A DNA stretch of 64,000 bases from MGBC163016 sp910588905 (GCA_948616985.1 CAPGDO010000006.1:1-64000); one strand, 5' to 3'; positions 33,082 to 42,087 are shown, counted from the stretch's first letter. Program-made: numbers and translations. The notes: a model not told the origin generated them from the letters alone.

Positions 33082-33219
33082 ATGGAACAAAACGTCGAGG
33101 TATACCGAAATTCCGAGGAAGCTTATAACACCATCAATCTGAAGCTCACCCTTGGTGCCAAGGTGGTAGCGATGGCCGTAGGGCCTGATGGGGTTTGGAT
33201 AGTCGTATACGGATCATGA
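33082..33219 (+). CDS. Small ORF, 45 residues
   Basis: It starts with ATG after AGAGGAT. The product opens MEQNVEVYRNSEEAYNTINL and continues into a hydrophobic strand-like end (VVAMAVGPDGVWIVVYGS). The stop codon TGA lies inside the palindromic repeat at 33205. The N-terminal end could be the remains of a longer gene cut by the repeat. It follows the J-domain gene by 45 bases. Confidence 0.5.
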   Translation: MEQNVEVYRNSEEAYNTINLKLTLGAKVVAMAVGPDGVWIVVYGS

Positions 33220-33230
33220 TCCGCCCCTAC
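33205..33230 (-). repeat. GTAGGGG-palindrome unit
   Basis: Core CGGATCATGATCCG with CCCCTAC on the right; the left flank is imperfect. It supplies the stop of the 45-residue ORF. Confidence 0.7.
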
Positions 33231-33317
33231 AACATCCGGATACGACACCTGTAGGGCGGCAGTAGGGGCCTGAGATACCGCATCGGCACCATTTGCAATG
33301 CATCTCCTATTATCAGT

Positions 33318-33341
33318 GTAGGGGCCGATCTAGATCGGCCC
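33318..33341 (+). repeat. GTAGGGG-palindrome unit
   Basis: Core CCGATCTAGATCGG. Confidence 0.75.
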
Positions 33342-33373
33342 GATGCAGCAATCCAGAGAATGCAACATCACTC

Positions 33374-33397
33374 GTAGGGATCGATCGTGATCGACCC
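33374..33397 (+). repeat. GTAGGG-palindrome unit
   Basis: Core TCGATCGTGATCGA; the flank here is GTAGGGA. Confidence 0.7.
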
Positions 33398-33422
33398 GCA
33401 CTCAAGAAACGGAACATCACCC

Positions 33423-33445
33423 GTAGGGCCGAACGCGTACGGCCC
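33423..33445 (+). repeat. GTAGGG-palindrome unit
   Basis: Core CCGAACGCGTACGG, with one unpaired position. With the three units before it, it closes the right border of the island. The rest of 33220-33557 has no gene. Confidence 0.7.
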
Positions 33446-33520
33446 GGATTGGTAAGACCTCGGATCAGCCCCAAGAGCTTCAAGACAGCCATAAGGAAGC
33501 TGGGAAGCCTGTCGGCAAGA

Positions 33521-33529
33521 TGCTATGCT
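33521..33529 (+). promoter_or_regulatory. Extended -10 promoter of DMT transporter gene
   Basis: TGC-TATGCT. Transcription would start near 33536, which argues against the in-frame ATG at 33525. Confidence 0.4.
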
Positions 33530-33557
33530 GCACCCCATGAGATTGCGTGGGTCACAT

Positions 33558-34502
33558 ATGCCGCAATGGTTCTACAAAGCGCTCATGGTGCTGGCGACGG
33601 CCATCTGGGGGTTGGGAACCGTGGTAGTGAAAGCGGCGGTGGGCGAAGTGAGCCCCGCTTGGATCGTGGGCTTCCGGTTCCTGGCCGCAGGCATCTTGCT
33701 GGGGGTCATCATGGCACCGAAGCTGCTGCATCGCCTGGATGGGAAGCATCTTATGGCAGGAGCCGTGCTCGGGGTCCTGCTCTTCTTGTCCTATGGGACG
33801 AATACGCTGGGGCTGACGGATACCAGCGCGTCCAATAGCGCCTTCCTCACCACCTTCTATGTGGTCATCATCCCGCTCTTGAATTGGGCCATCGCGAAGG
33901 TGCGCCCTACGCGGTTCACCATCACAGCTGCGCTGCTCTGCATGGTAGGCCTTGGCTTCGTGGCCTACAGCGGCTCTTCAGGGTTCAGCTTGCGCTTCGG
34001 AGATGCGGTCACGCTGCTCTCAGCCTTCTTCCTGAGCCTGCATGTCATCATGACCGCAAAGCTGGCTCCGGGATGTTCTGTCACCGTGCTCACCATCGTG
34101 CAGTTCTTAGTGGCCGGTGTCATGGGGTTCGCTTTCGGGGCGGTGACGGAGCCCGTCCCGGACTTCGCCTCTTTTGGCGCTGAGACCTGGGGCAACCTGA
34201 TCTACTTGGCGGTATTCGCTTCCTGTCTAGCCATATTGCTGCAGAATGTGGGAGTAGCCCATACCGAACCGGCTCAAGCATCTCTCTTCTTGTCTCTGGA
34301 ATCGGTCTTCGGGGTGCTCTTCGCCGTGCTCTTCCTGGGCGAGATGCCGAGCCCCGCGGCCTACATCGGCTTCGGGCTCATTTTCTGCGGTATCATCTTC
34401 AGCGAATACATCCCCTTGAGATTCGAGAAGCGCAAGGCTGTCAAAGCAGCTGCTGAAGAAGAGCTGCAAGAGCTAGAGGAGTCAGAGTCATCCATGCGCT
34501 AG
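33558..34502 (+). CDS. EamA/DMT family transporter
   Basis: A 314-residue protein with ten hydrophobic segments arranged as two EamA repeats, the layout of drug/metabolite transporters. FYKALMVLATAIWG and GVAHTEPAQASLFLSLESVFGVLFA are typical. Substrates in the family range from amino acids to purines and cannot be predicted. ATG 33558 is chosen because the protein then begins just before TM1 and the predicted transcript start lies at about 33536; ATG 33537 would be leaderless. The C-terminal tail is charged (Glu-rich). Confidence 0.88.
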   Translation: MPQWFYKALMVLATAIWGLGTVVVKAAVGEVSPAWIVGFRFLAAGILLGVIMAPKLLHRLDGKHLMAGAVLGVLLFLSYGTNTLGLTDTSASNSAFLTTFYVVIIPLLNWAIAKVRPTRFTITAALLCMVGLGFVAYSGSSGFSLRFGDAVTLLSAFFLSLHVIMTAKLAPGCSVTVLTIVQFLVAGVMGFAFGAVTEPVPDFASFGAETWGNLIYLAVFASCLAILLQNVGVAHTEPAQASLFLSLESVFGVLFAVLFLGEMPSPAAYIGFGLIFCGIIFSEYIPLRFEKRKAVKAAAEEELQELEESESSMR

Positions 34503-34510
34503 CATGCTAT

Positions 34511-34613
34511 CGTAGCGTGGCCTTCAGTCTGCTTCATACAGGTTGAATTCGTAGTGCGGGCTTCAGCCCGCTTTATACTAGGCAGGCTAAAGCCTGCACT
34601 ACGAAGAGGCTTC
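34511..34613. repeat. REP cluster left of transposase
   Basis: Three related units: a degenerate CGTAGCGTGG...TCTGC, then CGTAGTGCGGGCTTCAGCCC, then an inverted unit ending CAGGCTAAAGCCTGCACTAC. The second and third face each other across TTTATACTAGG. A near-identical copy lies 730 bases to the right. Confidence 0.88.
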
Positions 34614-34662
34614 CCATAGCGCAACGGAGCTCGTCCTTTAGGGCACTACAATGAGCTTGGTC

Positions 34663-35100
34663 TTAATGAAGGCAATCCAAGCTCCACTGTGCCGGATTAT
34701 TCATGATGTACTCCCGAATCCTTCTGTACGTTGCTTCATCACGTACGATATGGTCATGGAAAGACGGCTGCCAGAGCTTGCCTTGGAATCCTAACCTGTG
34801 AGCTTTGAGTGTTGTGTGGGCTTTGATGGCGCGCACGGTCTTGACCACATTCGAATTTGCATCGTTTGGATGATCTTGCTGAATGAGGATATGGACGTGA
34901 TTGGGCATGATGACGAAGCTGTCTGGCCCATGACAACAAGCAGTGAGCTCTGTCTGACAAAGCCTCCCTACGCTGGAGAGCATAACATCACCATCGACAA
35001 CCTCTCCAAGCAGATGATGTTTCTTGTGGGTGCAGAACGTTACGAAATACACGCCCGGAGAACCGTAGTTCCACCCCTTGAGCCTTCGTCTCTTATCCAT
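34663..35100 (-). CDS. REP-associated tyrosine transposase (RAYT)
   Basis: A 145-residue Y1/HUH-family protein of the TnpA-REP group. The HUH motif is at H68-x-H70 (MPNHVHIL), and the tyrosine of REYIMNNP (Y131) aligns with the catalytic Tyr of the E. coli protein. WQPSFHDHIVRDEATY is another family block. These single-stranded-DNA endonucleases recognise and move REP palindromes and are normally a single copy serving many repeats. ATG 35100 is preferred over GTG 35109. All catalytic residues are present and the gene has no frameshift, so it looks functional. It sits exactly between two REP clusters. Confidence 0.92.
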   Translation of the reverse strand: MDKRRRLKGWNYGSPGVYFVTFCTHKKHHLLGEVVDGDVMLSSVGRLCQTELTACCHGPDSFVIMPNHVHILIQQDHPNDANSNVVKTVRAIKAHTTLKAHRLGFQGKLWQPSFHDHIVRDEATYRRIREYIMNNPAQWSLDCLH

Positions 35101-35240
35101 GGCATCCACCTTCGCCCTTTTCGCGAATCATATACTTCTAAGGGGGCTGATACAAGGATTGTCTTTCGTTGTGAAGTATGCAGGCTTGCAATGTAGCCTC
35201 ATTGGGCAAGGTTCGGTTCGCTCATCCATCAGGCAGAATT

Positions 35241-35343
35241 CGTAACGTGGCCTTCGGTCCGCTTGCTATAGGTTGAATTCGTAGTGCGGGCTTCAGCCCG
35301 CTTTATACTAGGCAGGCTAAAGCCTGCACTACGAAGAGGCTTC
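35241..35343. repeat. REP cluster right of transposase
   Basis: Copy of 34511-34613 in the same orientation. The inner units are identical over about 70 bases; the outer degenerate unit differs at several positions. From 35344 to 35505 I see nothing further. Confidence 0.88.
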
Positions 35344-35505
35344 ATGCAGCACGACAGACAGGACATCAGCCTGGGATGCGCCGCGAAGCCCAGGCCTTGA
35401 CACGAGTGAACACCACGGCCGAATACCCTTTACGGGGACAAAGCGTACCAGGCTTGCAGGTTGGTATGAGGTTGTAAATGGGGGTGCGCTCGGGGGCACT
35501 AAGGA

Positions 35506-35934
35506 CTACTTCTCCCTGACTTCTACCAGCTCAAGTTCGAAGTTCAAAGGCTTGCCCGCCATGGGATGGTTCATATCGAACACGACATGGTCGTCATCCA
35601 CACTGACCACCTTTGCCGGGAAGGGGCCGCTGGGACCTTGCATGTAGACGGTCTCGCCCACAGGCAGGTCTTTGGCATTGGGGACGCTGGAAACAGGAAC
35701 GGTCTGGATCAGCTCTTCGCGGATGGGCCCGTAGGCTTCCTCCGGTTCAAGGTGGATGTGCTTCTTGTCTCCCACTTCCATATCCTTGACAGCATCGTCG
35801 AAACCCTTGATGACGGTACCAGCCATGCATTCGAATTCGATGGGCTCCCCACTGAGGCGGGAAGTATCGAATACTTCACCGTCATCAAGCGAGCCCGTGT
35901 AGTGGATCTTGACTATCTTGCCTTCGTTGCTCAT
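35506..35934 (-). CDS. FKBP-type peptidyl-prolyl isomerase (SlyD-like)
   Basis: A 142-residue protein with the FKBP core (KIVKIHYTGSLDDGEVFDTS) interrupted by an insert-in-flap domain (EEAYGPIREELIQTVP), the pattern of SlyD proteins. It catalyses prolyl isomerisation and acts as a folding helper in the cytoplasm. The His/Cys-rich metal-binding tail of E. coli SlyD is absent. ATG 35934 is supported by AGGAGG; longer in-frame starts overlap the neighbouring gene. It ends FELELVEVREK, a typical family end. Confidence 0.93.
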   Translation of the reverse strand: MSNEGKIVKIHYTGSLDDGEVFDTSRLSGEPIEFECMAGTVIKGFDDAVKDMEVGDKKHIHLEPEEAYGPIREELIQTVPVSSVPNAKDLPVGETVYMQGPSGPFPAKVVSVDDDHVVFDMNHPMAGKPLNFELELVEVREK

Positions 35935-35978
35935 GGCCTTCCTCCTATCTCCTAGAGCCTTTACTGCGCAGCCCGATC

Positions 35979-37226
35979 CTAGTGGGCTGCCTCTATCTGC
36001 AAGTCCGCCAGCGTGCACCGGGATGCGACCAGGGCTGCCAGGGGCTTCAGTAGATGGGTTTCTGGGGCGGGCAATCCGGTGGCCGCCAAGCTGATGAGCT
36101 GGTCGGTCAGGGCTGCTGCCGATGATCCGTAGATCCTTCCCTCATAACCGTTGGCCATCAATGCGGCCTTTGCCTGGGTGATGTCCTGAGCTGTGACGCC
36201 ATGGAAGATCTCATCCAGCCGGTCCAGGGACTCGTCTGAATAGAACAGCCCCTTGATCAGCGCCCCATAGGCAACGGCGTATTCGGCGGCCATGGCATCG
36301 GCGGGACGTATCTCTATGTAGCGCTTGAGGCGCACATCGGTGAAGAAGACGGAGAGCGCATGCTCCACATCCGCTTCGGTCATGACGCGGTCAGCGAAGA
36401 TGGCACCGAAGGTCTTCTGGGATAACTGGGGAGTGCCAGTGGAAAGATCCACCATGGCGGGTGTGTCCAGGATGTATTCTGCGTAAGCCTCCCAGGTGAA
36501 CCCTTCTTCCATGACCCCCGGCACAGTGCCGCAGCGGTCTGGGTCGCATTGCTCCCAGATCTGAGTGCGCATCATCTGATGGGGCCGCGGAGCGGCTTCG
36601 AACACAGGAGCATTGTCAGTCATGAGAGCCAGCAGCGGCACGAGGGCGTTCGCGAGCCTCATCTTCCGAAGGCAGTCATCCACCGAGCGATAATCGATGG
36701 AGACCTGGGTGGCGGCAGATCCGCGCATCATGCAGATGCCGTACATGGATATGGCTCCCAGGTATTCGTTCATGATCTGGTAGCGCGCTTTCGGGATGAG
36801 CGATAGGTCTATGGCTCGCATGGTGGGGTGATAGCCTATGGCGAGCACCTGGATATCATCTCCGGCAGCCTGCTCGAGCTCAGCTTGGAAACCGTTCAGG
36901 CAGTCAAGGGCGCTTCCCAGTTCATCGAAGGGCCCCGCAGAGACCTCTATCTGGGCAGCGGGTTCGATGGTCACGTTGGCTCGGCCGTCGGAGAGCATGG
37001 TGACGTTTCCGGCATCATCCCGGGTGATCGTAGGATAGCGTTGCCCTAGCTTCTCCAGGATGGACTCTTGCCCATCGGGGTCAAGGTAGGAGACGGGACG
37101 GCCGCTTTGGTGGACCAGCGTGTGCTCGAGCTCTATCCCGATATGCTTCACAGACGGCTTGATGCCGCTTTCGAAGTAGCTGGTGATGGCCTTCACGTTC
37201 TGTTCCCGCGCGGGCTGTTTCCCCAT
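35979..37226 (-). CDS. Glutamate-cysteine ligase (GCS2/EgtA-like)
   Basis: A 415-residue ligase of the GCS2 type joining glutamate and cysteine. HIGIELEHTLV, AAQIEVSAGPF, AIGYHPTMR and YGICMMRGSAATQVSIDY are characteristic segments. The product gamma-glutamylcysteine can serve as a thiol by itself or as a precursor of glutathione or ergothioneine. No glutathione synthetase or egt genes are in the window. It ends 44 bases before the FKBP start on the same strand, so both may share a transcript. A 233-base region separates it from argC; no ARG box could be identified there. Confidence 0.88.
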   Translation of the reverse strand: MGKQPAREQNVKAITSYFESGIKPSVKHIGIELEHTLVHQSGRPVSYLDPDGQESILEKLGQRYPTITRDDAGNVTMLSDGRANVTIEPAAQIEVSAGPFDELGSALDCLNGFQAELEQAAGDDIQVLAIGYHPTMRAIDLSLIPKARYQIMNEYLGAISMYGICMMRGSAATQVSIDYRSVDDCLRKMRLANALVPLLALMTDNAPVFEAAPRPHQMMRTQIWEQCDPDRCGTVPGVMEEGFTWEAYAEYILDTPAMVDLSTGTPQLSQKTFGAIFADRVMTEADVEHALSVFFTDVRLKRYIEIRPADAMAAEYAVAYGALIKGLFYSDESLDRLDEIFHGVTAQDITQAKAALMANGYEGRIYGSSAAALTDQLISLAATGLPAPETHLLKPLAALVASRCTLADLQIEAAH

Positions 37227-37459
37227 GTCGGTTACCCCGAATCCTTTCGGTACAGGCCCTATTCGCCCATGCCTTATGTAAAATGCCCTTTCGAGCCAAA
37301 GATGGTAGCAAAACGTCGGAGGTCGGAACGCTCATCGGAAGCGACCGGCGCAGAATTGTGACCGTTTTGAATACATAGTCGTTCGTTGTGGGGCGTGAGC
37401 GGTCGAGACCGCAGCCGGAAGCGAAGAGGGCAGCGAAGCGGCTGAGATGAGGAGGGGCT

Positions 37460-38524
37460 GTGATACAGGCTGGCGTGTTGGGGGCAGCAGGGTTCGCCGG
37501 GGTGCAACTGGCCCATATCCTTGCCGCTCATCCTGATATGGAACTGGCAGCTATTGCATCGGATTCCCTGAAGGGCACGCCGCTCTCTGAGGTGTATCCC
37601 TCCTTTGCCGGTGTCTCTGACCTGGCCTTCTGTGAAAGGGATGAGCTCCTTCGAATAGGGTTGGATGTGGTCTTCCTCGCAGTGCCTCACACGGCATCCC
37701 TTGAGTTGACGCCCAAGATCGTGGAAAGCGGTGCGGTGGCCATCGATCTGTCCGCGGATTTCCGCTTGAGGGACCCTCTGACCTATGAGGCCTGGTACGG
37801 GGTGCCTCATACCCAGTTAGACTTGCTAGCCCAGAGCTCCTTCGGCTTACCGGAACTGTTCCCGGAATCTCTGCAAGCAGCCTATGAGCGCCATGAGGAG
37901 AAGCTCCCCGTGGTGGTGGCCTGTGCGGGTTGCTATCCTACAGCAACCTCGCTGGCGGCAGCTCCGGCTCTGCGGGCCGGGCTCTTGCGCGAAGGGGCCG
38001 TGGTGGTGGCAGATGCCATCTCCGGTGTCACGGGTGCTGGCAAGAAGCCCTCAGCGCGCACTCATTTCTGCTTCGCTGATGAGAATCTGGAGGCTTATGG
38101 GGTCTCTACCCATCGGCACACGCCGGAGATAGAGCAGATCCTCCAGTTGGAAGACCAGCTGGTCTTCACCCCGCATTTGGCTCCTCTGAACCGCGGGTTG
38201 CTCTCCACGGTGACCATTCCTGTGAGTCCGGACGCTCCGGTGGCTTCAGCTGAGGATATCCAGCGGCTCTATGAAGGGTTCTATGAGGGCTGCACCTTCG
38301 TCACGGTGCTGCCTCAGGGCACCCAGCCGCGCACCGCATCCGTAGCTGGCACGAATCGGGCCCAGATAGGTGTTGCCTTCGACCGTCGCACCCGCTGCAT
38401 CATCGCAACAGGGGCCATTGACAATCTGGGCAAAGGGGCGGCGGGTCAGGCGGTCCAGTGTGCCAATATCGTCCTCGGCCTGCCCGAGAGCGCAGGCTTG
38501 GAAAGCGTGGCGTTGCCCCTATGA
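37460..38524 (+). CDS. argC: N-acetyl-gamma-glutamyl-phosphate reductase
   Basis: A 354-residue NADPH-dependent reductase, third step of arginine biosynthesis. The N-terminal dinucleotide fold (GVLGAAGFAGVQL) and the active-site segment ACAGCYPTA with nucleophilic Cys are clear, and HRHTPEIEQ is the usual His region. The start is GTG with GAGGAGGGG in front. The stop overlaps the argJ start (ATGA), so translation is coupled. It leads the argCJBD cluster; argF, argG and argH are not in the window. Confidence 0.96.
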   Translation: MIQAGVLGAAGFAGVQLAHILAAHPDMELAAIASDSLKGTPLSEVYPSFAGVSDLAFCERDELLRIGLDVVFLAVPHTASLELTPKIVESGAVAIDLSADFRLRDPLTYEAWYGVPHTQLDLLAQSSFGLPELFPESLQAAYERHEEKLPVVVACAGCYPTATSLAAAPALRAGLLREGAVVVADAISGVTGAGKKPSARTHFCFADENLEAYGVSTHRHTPEIEQILQLEDQLVFTPHLAPLNRGLLSTVTIPVSPDAPVASAEDIQRLYEGFYEGCTFVTVLPQGTQPRTASVAGTNRAQIGVAFDRRTRCIIATGAIDNLGKGAAGQAVQCANIVLGLPESAGLESVALPL

Positions 38525-39801
38525 CGGCCCCTGAGCAGACAGGGCTGCTCCACTGGATAGAGGGTGGCGGTGTCACCTCCGCCCAGGGGTTCCAGGCGGC
38601 GGGCATCCATGCAGGCTTCCGAGCTAACCCGAACCGGCTCGACCTGGCGCTCGTGGTGGCGGATGAGCCTTGCGCAGCGGCAGGAGTCTTCACCCAGAAC
38701 GTCTTTTGCGCAGCCCCAGTGCGCTATTGCAGGCATATCCTCGAGACGGAAGCGGAGGGGGAGTCCTACGGCTGCACTCGTGCGGTGGTGGTGAATTCCG
38801 GTAATGCGAATGCGGCTACCGGCCAGAAGGGGTTGGATGCCGCTTTCGAAGCGGCTCGGATGACAGCTCAGGTAATAGGGTGTCCCTCTGACGAGGTACT
38901 GGTGGCCTCTACGGGGGTCATCGGCGTGCAATTGCCTCTGGAGCCGTATCAAGAGGGGCTCCCTCGCGTCTTCGCTCAACTCTCCCGGGAGGGGGGAGCA
39001 GATGCGGCCAACGCCATCATGACCACCGACACCTATTCCAAGGAAGCTGCTTGCTCTTTTTCAGGCGATGGCCTGGGCTATGAGGGTTGTACCTTCACGG
39101 TGGGGGCCATGGCGAAGGGCTCTGGCATGATCATGCCGAACATGGCTACGATGATCGCCGTTGTCACCACCGATGCACCGGTGAAGCCTCGGGACCTGCG
39201 CGGAGCGCTCAAGCGAGCGGCCGATGTCAGCTTCAACAAGGTCACGGTGGATTCCGATACCTCTACCAATGATACCTGTATCGCACTGGCCTCGGGAGCG
39301 GCTGCACCTGCGGGTGTGCCTGCCTTCGAACCGGGTACAGGTGCCTTCGCCGCTTTCGAAGACGCTTTGACCCAGGTATGCATCCGCTTGGCGAAGGCCA
39401 TGGCCAAGGATGGCGAAGGGGCAACGAAGCTGGTGAACGTTGCTGTCACGGGAGCCCGCACGCCCGAGGATGCGGATGCGGTGGCCCGAACAGTGGCGAA
39501 TTCGCCCCTGGTCAAAACGGCCATAGCTGGCCATGATGCCAATTGGGGGCGGATCGCGGCAGCGGCGGGGCGCTCAGGTGCTGTGTTCCAACAAGAGGAT
39601 GTGGATATCTCCATCCTAGGCATCCCTGTTTGCCAAAATGGGTTAGCTCTGGCCTTTGACGAAGAGGAAGCGCTTAGGCGCTTTGAGGGCCCCGAAGTGG
39701 ATATCGTTATCTGTCTCGGGGCTGGGGAGGCATGCACCACGCTGTGGACGTGCGACCTCACCCATGAGTACATCTCCATCAATGGAGACTACCGCACCTA
39801 G
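38521..39801 (+). CDS. argJ: Bifunctional ornithine acetyltransferase / N-acetylglutamate synthase
   Basis: A 426-residue enzyme that recycles the acetyl group between N-acetylornithine and glutamate. It cleaves itself between Ala and Thr in AKGSGMIMPNMATMI, where T210 becomes the catalytic N terminus. GVFTQNVFCAAPV, TNDTCIAL and KDGEGATKLV are conserved. Presence of argJ implies the cyclic acetyl pathway. It starts inside the argC stop codon and is followed after 15 bases by argB. Confidence 0.96.
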   Translation: MTAPEQTGLLHWIEGGGVTSAQGFQAAGIHAGFRANPNRLDLALVVADEPCAAAGVFTQNVFCAAPVRYCRHILETEAEGESYGCTRAVVVNSGNANAATGQKGLDAAFEAARMTAQVIGCPSDEVLVASTGVIGVQLPLEPYQEGLPRVFAQLSREGGADAANAIMTTDTYSKEAACSFSGDGLGYEGCTFTVGAMAKGSGMIMPNMATMIAVVTTDAPVKPRDLRGALKRAADVSFNKVTVDSDTSTNDTCIALASGAAAPAGVPAFEPGTGAFAAFEDALTQVCIRLAKAMAKDGEGATKLVNVAVTGARTPEDADAVARTVANSPLVKTAIAGHDANWGRIAAAAGRSGAVFQQEDVDISILGIPVCQNGLALAFDEEEALRRFEGPEVDIVICLGAGEACTTLWTCDLTHEYISINGDYRT

Positions 39802-39816
39802 CCGCGGAGGAGGATC

Positions 39817-40764
39817 ATGCAATTCGACAGACAGACACGCCCTGACGGCGTATCCAGCATCACCGGTGATGTGCTGACTGAGGCCATGCCTTGGATCAAG
39901 CATGTCACTGGCAAGACCATCGTCATCAAATACGGCGGTGCAGCCATGGTGGATGCGAAGCTGCGGGCTGAGGTGATGGCAGATATCGTCCTGCTGAAGA
40001 TCATCGGTGTGAACCCGGTCATCGTCCACGGGGGCGGCAAGGCCATTAGCGCTGCCATGGAACGAGAAGGGGTGCAGGTCTCCTTCGTCCGCGGACAGCG
40101 GGTCACCACCGATGAGGCTATGACCATCGTCCGTCGGGTGCTCACCGGAGAGGTGAACCAAGAGCTGGTGGAGGCCATGAATCAGCATGGCAACATGGCC
40201 GTGGGTATCAGTGGTGCCGATGCGGGCGTGCTGGTGGCCGAAGCCGCTTCTCCGGACCTTGGACGCGTGGGACGCATCACGCGCATCAACCCTGCCCTGG
40301 TGGAGGACCTGGTGGCAGCGGACTACATCCCTATCATCGCTTCCATCGCCATAGGCGAAGACAACGGCTGCTACAACGTGAATGCTGATGTGGCGGCGGG
40401 TCATCTGGCTGCAGCCATTGGTGCTCACAAGGTCTTCTTCCTCTCGGATATCGATGGCTATTTCGCTGATTACCCGGATCCGGATTCCCTGGTGTCTGCC
40501 ATGACGCTTGCCGAAGCGCGCAAGATCGTGGAGGAGGGAGCGAACACCGGAGGGATGGTCCCGAAGCTGGAATCCTGTGTCCGCGCATTGGAGGCAGGGG
40601 TTTCTCGGGCCCATATCGTGAACGGGACTACGCCTCACGCGCTGCTCTTGGAGACGCTCACGAACAAGGGCATCGGCACCATGGTGACGGGGCATGAGAT
40701 GCCCGCAGGATTCGACCCGGCGCCCCTTGGCAACTTCGCTGCCAAGCTGATCTGCAATGAATAG
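39817..40764 (+). CDS. argB: Acetylglutamate kinase
   Basis: A 315-residue amino-acid kinase phosphorylating N-acetylglutamate, usually the feedback-controlled step. VIKYGGAAM, VIVHGGGKAI and the C-terminal GGMVPKLESC are present. An N-terminal helix of about 28 residues before the kinase core (SSITGDVLTEAMPWIK) is like that of arginine-inhibited hexameric enzymes, which suggests feedback inhibition. GGAGGAGG precedes the ATG. Confidence 0.96.
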   Translation: MQFDRQTRPDGVSSITGDVLTEAMPWIKHVTGKTIVIKYGGAAMVDAKLRAEVMADIVLLKIIGVNPVIVHGGGKAISAAMEREGVQVSFVRGQRVTTDEAMTIVRRVLTGEVNQELVEAMNQHGNMAVGISGADAGVLVAEAASPDLGRVGRITRINPALVEDLVAADYIPIIASIAIGEDNGCYNVNADVAAGHLAAAIGAHKVFFLSDIDGYFADYPDPDSLVSAMTLAEARKIVEEGANTGGMVPKLESCVRALEAGVSRAHIVNGTTPHALLLETLTNKGIGTMVTGHEMPAGFDPAPLGNFAAKLICNE

Positions 40765-40773
40765 GAGGCTCTC

Positions 40774-42006
40774 ATGACCTTGCAAGAGCAGATGAACCTC
40801 GAAGGGCAGTACGTGATGCCCACCTTCGCGCGCAAAGAGGTGGAGTTCGTCCGCGGCAACGGCATGTACTTGGAAGACGCAAGCGGCAAGCGCTACCTGG
40901 ATTTCCTCTCCGGTATCGGGGTGTGCAGCCTGGGTCATTGCCATCCGGCAGTGGTGGGCGCGCTCACCAGCCAGGCGGAGAAGCTTATCCATGTGAGCAA
41001 CTACTTCTATATAGAGAACCGGGGGCAGTTGGCCGAGAAGCTCTCCGAGCTGCTGGAGCGTGAGGTGCCCGAAGGCCAGCGGACGGCCTGGAAGACGTTC
41101 TTCGCTAATTCTGGGGCGGAAGCCAACGAATGCGCCATCAAGCTGGCACGCCTGGCTGCCCGGCGTCGGTTTGAAGCGGAGGGGAAGGATCCAGACACGG
41201 CACCAACCCTCATCATCACCTTGGTCAAAAGCTTCCACGGGCGTACCCTGGCTACCTTGGCTGCTACCGGACAGAGCCGGTTGCATCAGGGTTTCGAGCC
41301 GCTGCCGGAGGGGTTCTTGCCCACACCCATCAACGATGTTGCAGCCCTGCGTCGCCTGATGGAGACGGTGGGTCATTCCGTCTGCGCCATCATGATGGAG
41401 CCCATCCAGGGCGAATCCGGAGTGAATCCGTGCACGCCGGAATTCCTGCAGGAAGCTCGTCGCCTGAGCCAAGAAGCTCACGCACTGCTCATCTTGGATG
41501 AGGTTCAGTGTGGCATCTTCCGCACGGGTCGTCCCTTCGCCTTCCAGGCGGCAGGGGTGATCCCAGATGTGGTGACCATGGCGAAGGGGATCGCTTCGGG
41601 TATGCCTGCGGGGGCCTGTGCTGCGCGAGGTGCCTTCGGGGATGTCTTGCAGCCGGGACAGCACGGTTCCACCTTCGGTGGCTCAAACCTGGCTGTCACC
41701 GTTGCTCTTGCTACCGTGCGTGAACTGGACCGCCCTGAGCATTGTGCCCGCATCCAGCAGGTGGGGGCGACGTTCCGGGGGATGCTGGCGGATCTGCCCG
41801 CCATTCAGAGCGTACGCGGCGAGGGGCTCATGGTGGGAGCGGACCTTCAGGAGGGCTTGAGCGCCCCTGACATCACCGAAGCAGTGCTCAAGGCAGGGCT
41901 CGTGGTGAACGCCACCAGTTCCTCTACATTGCGCTTCCTGCCGCCGCTGATCTGCGAGGAGAGCCACGGGCGCGAAGCCGCGGAGACGCTTGCCAGCGTG
42001 CTTTGA
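40774..42006 (+). CDS. argD: Acetylornithine aminotransferase
   Basis: A 410-residue class III PLP aminotransferase. The cofactor lysine is K271 (VVTMAKGIASG) and the aspartate of ILDEVQCGIFRTG holds the pyridine nitrogen. Its position directly after argB supports the acetylornithine role over GABA or ornithine aminotransferase. AATAGGAGG is the ribosome site. It is last in the cluster; a new promoter follows for the penicillin-binding protein. Confidence 0.95.
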   Translation: MTLQEQMNLEGQYVMPTFARKEVEFVRGNGMYLEDASGKRYLDFLSGIGVCSLGHCHPAVVGALTSQAEKLIHVSNYFYIENRGQLAEKLSELLEREVPEGQRTAWKTFFANSGAEANECAIKLARLAARRRFEAEGKDPDTAPTLIITLVKSFHGRTLATLAATGQSRLHQGFEPLPEGFLPTPINDVAALRRLMETVGHSVCAIMMEPIQGESGVNPCTPEFLQEARRLSQEAHALLILDEVQCGIFRTGRPFAFQAAGVIPDVVTMAKGIASGMPAGACAARGAFGDVLQPGQHGSTFGGSNLAVTVALATVRELDRPEHCARIQQVGATFRGMLADLPAIQSVRGEGLMVGADLQEGLSAPDITEAVLKAGLVVNATSSSTLRFLPPLICEESHGREAAETLASVL

Positions 42007-42087
42007 GCGGCAGGTGGGGGATTGTGGAGATTTGACCCGCAAGCAGCGCCGATGGGGCAAGATGGATGGCTCCCCCTTCGGTGACGA

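Noticed and set aside
37227..37459. ARG box before argC
   Set aside because: TTTTGAATACATAG resembles one half-site only; the second half is missing.
39643..41664. Long antisense frame across argJ, argB and argD
   Set aside because: It crosses three recognised genes and has no ribosome site or family similarity.
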